From the NCBI GenBank assembly GCA_022616575.1, contig JAKEEN010000089.1, positions 1 to 7,484 on the forward strand: a stretch of 7,484 nucleotides of DNA, given 5' to 3'. This document shows positions 5,419 to 7,484 of this stretch, piece by piece. The number at the start of each line of letters is the position of its first letter. Position 1 is the first letter of the stretch. The translations under genes were made by a program, and so were the position numbers. The notes below the pieces were generated by a model, which did no database searches, was not told the DNA's origin, and was given only the letters and a program-made list of their open reading frames with translations. The DNA is from Flammeovirgaceae bacterium (lineage in GTDB: Bacteria > Bacteroidota > Bacteroidia > Cytophagales > Cyclobacteriaceae).

Positions 5419-6570
5419 ATGAATTGGAAGTTTTGGGAAAAGAAAAAAGAAGATAACCAACCTGCAAAACCTAAATCAAAAGTAAGGGAATGGGCAGATG
5501 CAATAGTATTTGCCGTTGTGGCAGCCACACTGATTCGTTGGCTGATTATGGAAGCCTATACCATCCCGACCCCTTCCATGGAGAATTCCCTGTTGGTGGG
5601 TGATTTTCTTTTTGTAAGCAAGTTCCACTACGGTACGCGCACCACGACAACGCCTCTTCAAGTACCGTTAACTCACCAGAAAATTTGGTTTACAGAAATT
5701 CCTTCCTATCTGGATTGGATTAAGTTACCCCAATACAGACTGCCGGGCTTTACTTCCGTGAAAAGAAATGATGTGGTTGTATTCAATATTCCGCCTAAAG
5801 AATTAAATGAGAACAAAGACTACCCGGTCGATTTAAAAACCAATTACATCAAGCGCTGTGTTGCTATTTCAGGCGATACCCTGAAAGTACGTGACCGCCA
5901 GGTTTATGTAAATGGAAAAGCTTCCGAGAATCCACCCAAGATGCAGTTCAGTTACCTGGTGAAAGCTAATAATGATATTAATGAGCGTATTCTCAATAAA
6001 TACAACTTGTATGACTATGAAGTCATCGGACGCCCTGGCGATGGTGTGATATACCAGATGTATATGACTCCGGACATTGCTAAAGAATTGCAGGCTCTTC
6101 CTTTCATTCAGGAAATTAAAGTAGCAACGTTCAACATGGAAGGCTTTGATACGCGTACACCTCAAACAGTTGAGTCAAATATTTTCCCAGATGCTAAGTT
6201 ACTTCCCTGGAATGGCGACTTCTATGGCCCACTGGTTGTTCCTAAAGAAGGGATGACCATCACTATTGATTCAATATCAGTGGCAACCTATGGCCGTACC
6301 ATTGTTGAATATGATCACAATGATGATGCAAAAGTTGAAAATGGAAAACTGTTTATTGATGGAAAAGTAATAAGCCAATATACATTCAATCAAAATTACT
6401 ATTTTATGATGGGTGACAATCGTCATAACTCTCTGGACGGCAGGTATTGGGGTTTTGTACCGGAAGATCATATAGTTGGAAAGGCCTTCTTCATCTGGCT
6501 ATCGATCGATCCCAATAAGAGTTTCTTTAACAAGATTCGCTGGAGCCGGTTTTTTAACCTGATTCGGTAA
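5419..6570 (+). CDS. lepB: Signal peptidase I
   Basis: Type I signal peptidase, the membrane serine protease that cuts signal peptides from exported proteins. The 383-residue product has a basic cytoplasmic N-terminus (1-22), one membrane segment (about 26-44), then the catalytic domain on the periplasmic side. Ser53 in IPTPSME is the nucleophile. Lys145 in YIKRCVAISGD is the general base. GDNRHNSLDGRYWGFVPED (332-350) is box E. The spacing is wide: Ser to Lys is 92 residues and Lys to box E 187, against about 55 and 127 in E. coli, so two insertions enlarge the non-catalytic part. The ATG at 5419 is chosen because it gives the expected short basic N-terminus before the anchor. The heptad repeat lies directly upstream. 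It is convergent with ung; a palindrome follows 10 bases after the stop. Confidence 0.96.
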   Translation: MNWKFWEKKKEDNQPAKPKSKVREWADAIVFAVVAATLIRWLIMEAYTIPTPSMENSLLVGDFLFVSKFHYGTRTTTTPLQVPLTHQKIWFTEIPSYLDWIKLPQYRLPGFTSVKRNDVVVFNIPPKELNENKDYPVDLKTNYIKRCVAISGDTLKVRDRQVYVNGKASENPPKMQFSYLVKANNDINERILNKYNLYDYEVIGRPGDGVIYQMYMTPDIAKELQALPFIQEIKVATFNMEGFDTRTPQTVESNIFPDAKLLPWNGDFYGPLVVPKEGMTITIDSISVATYGRTIVEYDHNDDAKVENGKLFIDGKVISQYTFNQNYYFMMGDNRHNSLDGRYWGFVPEDHIVGKAFFIWLSIDPNKSFFNKIRWSRFFNLIR

Positions 6571-6580
6571 CCCATACATT

Positions 6581-6608
6581 GTGGAGACGCATTATTATGC
6601 GTCTCTAC
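6581..6608. repeat. Perfect-arm palindrome between lepB and ung, containing the ung stop
   Basis: GAGACGCAT (6584-6592) and ATGCGTCTC (6597-6605) form a perfect 9-bp stem with a TATT loop. Three more pairs (one G-U) extend it to 6581-6608. Neither side has a T-tract, so it is a poor intrinsic terminator despite lying between convergent genes. The ung stop TAG (plus-strand CTA, 6605-6607) is inside it. The GTAGAGACGC end resembles interspersed palindromes I recall from Bacteroidota and cyanobacterial genomes, which suggests a dispersed repeat copy. Confidence 0.7.
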
Positions 6609-7267
6609 CAATCGATTTCTTTCAAGCCTTTGCTTTTCAGATAATCGTTTGTTTTGCTGAAATGTTGATTGCCGAAAAATCCCCTGTCAGCAGAAAACGG
6701 AGACGGGTGGGCTGACATCAACACCAAATGTTTCGACCGATCAATTATTTCACCTTTCTTTTGCGCGTATGCACCCCAAAGGAGAAAAACTACATTTTCT
6801 TTGAGATCACTAATTTGTTTGATAACAGCATCCGTAAAATTCTCCCATCCTTTATTTTGATGTGACCCTGGGGATGAAGCCCTGACCGTAAGGGTTGCAT
6901 TAAGAAGAAGCACTCCCTGGGTGGCCCAACGACTCAAATCTCCGTGAGGTGGAATTGGCTTACCCAAATCCTGCTGGATTTCCTTAAATATATTTACCAG
7001 AGAAGGGGGCATTTTTATCTGAGGATGAACAGAAAAGCATAACCCATTGGCTTGTCCGGCCCCATGGTAAGGATCTTGCCCGATAATGACCACACGAACT
7101 TTATCGAAATCACAATAATTAAAAGCATTAAAAATTTCCTTTCCCGGGGGATAAACCGTCTGCGCTTGATATTCAGCTTTAACAAAATCCGCTAATGTCT
7201 TGAAATACGGCTTGTCAAATTCATCTTTCAGGTGGTTCTTCCAGGAGGGTGCGATTTTTACATCCAT
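6605..7267 (-). CDS. ung: Uracil-DNA glycosylase, family 1
   Basis: Removes uracil from DNA as the first step of base excision repair. The 220-residue product is close to the E. coli length. Family 1 motifs are complete: GQDPYHGAGQANGLCFSV (63-80) with catalytic Asp65, Tyr67 and uracil-stacking Phe78; a Pro-rich loop at KMPPSL (85-90); LLLNATLTV (120-128) with uracil-reading Asn123; and SAHPSPFSADRGFFG (185-199) with catalytic His187. The intercalating position, Leu191 in E. coli, is Phe191 here. The start ATG (7265-7267, complement) gives a standard N-terminus, and 65 bases separate it from the divergent apaG ATG. Its end is supplied by the palindrome at 6581-6608. No good Bacteroidota promoter is visible; the best -7 candidate, AATCTTTG on the minus strand (7295-7302), has one mismatch and no -33 partner. 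Confidence 0.97.
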   Translation of the reverse strand: MDVKIAPSWKNHLKDEFDKPYFKTLADFVKAEYQAQTVYPPGKEIFNAFNYCDFDKVRVVIIGQDPYHGAGQANGLCFSVHPQIKMPPSLVNIFKEIQQDLGKPIPPHGDLSRWATQGVLLLNATLTVRASSPGSHQNKGWENFTDAVIKQISDLKENVVFLLWGAYAQKKGEIIDRSKHLVLMSAHPSPFSADRGFFGNQHFSKTNDYLKSKGLKEIDW

Positions 7268-7297
7268 ACAATTTTCTCACGCGAATTAGATCAAAGA

Positions 7298-7326
7298 TTT
7301 GAAATTCCAAAAAATATCTATTTTTG
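7298..7326 (+). promoter_or_regulatory. Predicted promoter of apaG
   Basis: TTTG at 7298-7301 and TATTTTTG at 7319-7326 match the Bacteroidota -33 (TTTG/TTG) and -7 (TAnnTTTG) elements with a 17-base spacer, at the short end of the usual range. The start site would fall about 4-7 bases further on, almost on the apaG ATG at 7333, implying a leaderless or nearly leaderless message. Confidence 0.55.
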
Positions 7327-7332
7327 AAACGA

Positions 7333-7484
7333 ATGGTAACTGAAATAACCAAGGGAATTAAGGTTTCTGTAGAAACTGAATATCAGCCGGCTTATTCAAG
7401 TCCGAGTCAGTATCATTACGTATTCACGTACCGGATTACCATCGAAAACCATAGCGAATTCACGATTCAATTATTAAGGAGACA
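7333..7484 (+). CDS. apaG: ApaG domain protein, N-terminal part (3' end outside window)
   Basis: Fifty codons plus two bases, cut by the window edge. The translation begins MVTEITKGIKVSVETEYQPA and runs through YVFTYRITIENHSEFTIQ (29-46) to QLLRR, where the ApaG family has QLL-x-RHW. These match the N-terminal strands of the ApaG/DUF525 beta-sandwich, a small cytosolic fibronectin III-like domain whose biochemical role is unsettled; in enterobacteria the gene accompanies apaH and ksgA, neither of which is seen here. The ATG at 7333 gives the family's usual N-terminus. It is divergent from ung across a 65-base gap that contains a good candidate promoter. Identity rests on a fragment, but the match is characteristic. 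Confidence 0.88.
   Translation, partial: MVTEITKGIKVSVETEYQPAYSSPSQYHYVFTYRITIENHSEFTIQLLRR

Noticed and set aside
5869..6165. 98-codon minus-strand open frame within lepB
   Set aside because: It lies wholly inside lepB, resembles no family I know, and has no promoter or initiation signals; it is a frame shadow.

Overview
The window looks like ordinary chromosome of a Bacteroidota bacterium, most likely a member of the Cytophagales or a near relative (the rank is inferred). The evidence is the gene order pyrG-yidC followed by parA-parB-(DUF5683-like)-dapB-lepB, a run I associate with this phylum. In addition, no start codon has a clear Shine-Dalgarno sequence, promoter-like TAnnTTTG boxes precede parA and apaG, and base composition is moderately AT-rich. 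I see no mobile-element genes, CRISPR, tRNA or rRNA. Every stretch longer than about 130 bases lies inside a gene.

Layout. Bases 1-351 are the 3' end of pyrG (CTP synthase). A 7-bp-periodic repeat fills the 44-base gap to yidC (396-2201), the membrane insertase. A 130-base gap (2202-2331) holds a perfect DnaA-box match, two direct copies of CGTTCCAC, a TAnnTTTG box and a strong hairpin with a T-tract. Then comes a tight unit on the + strand: parA (2332-3111), parB (3108-4019) and a DUF5683-like membrane protein (4016-4588), each junction overlapping by 4 bases, then dapB (4598-5305). A 113-base gap with a second heptad repeat leads to lepB (5419-6570). A perfect 9-bp-arm palindrome separates lepB from the convergent ung gene (6605-7267, minus strand) and supplies ung's stop codon. 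Divergent from ung, apaG starts at 7333 and runs off the window.

Function. The core is chromosome partitioning (ParA ATPase, ParB CTP clamp) together with envelope biogenesis (YidC insertion, LepB signal peptide cleavage), lysine/diaminopimelate synthesis (DapB), CTP synthesis (PyrG) and uracil repair (Ung). The genes are conventional. The main points of interest are between them: the heptad repeats before yidC and lepB, the compact control region before parA, the palindrome at the ung stop, and an uncharacterised membrane protein translationally coupled to ParB through a TTG start. I did not find a wholly new multi-gene system, and no full parS site is present in the window.
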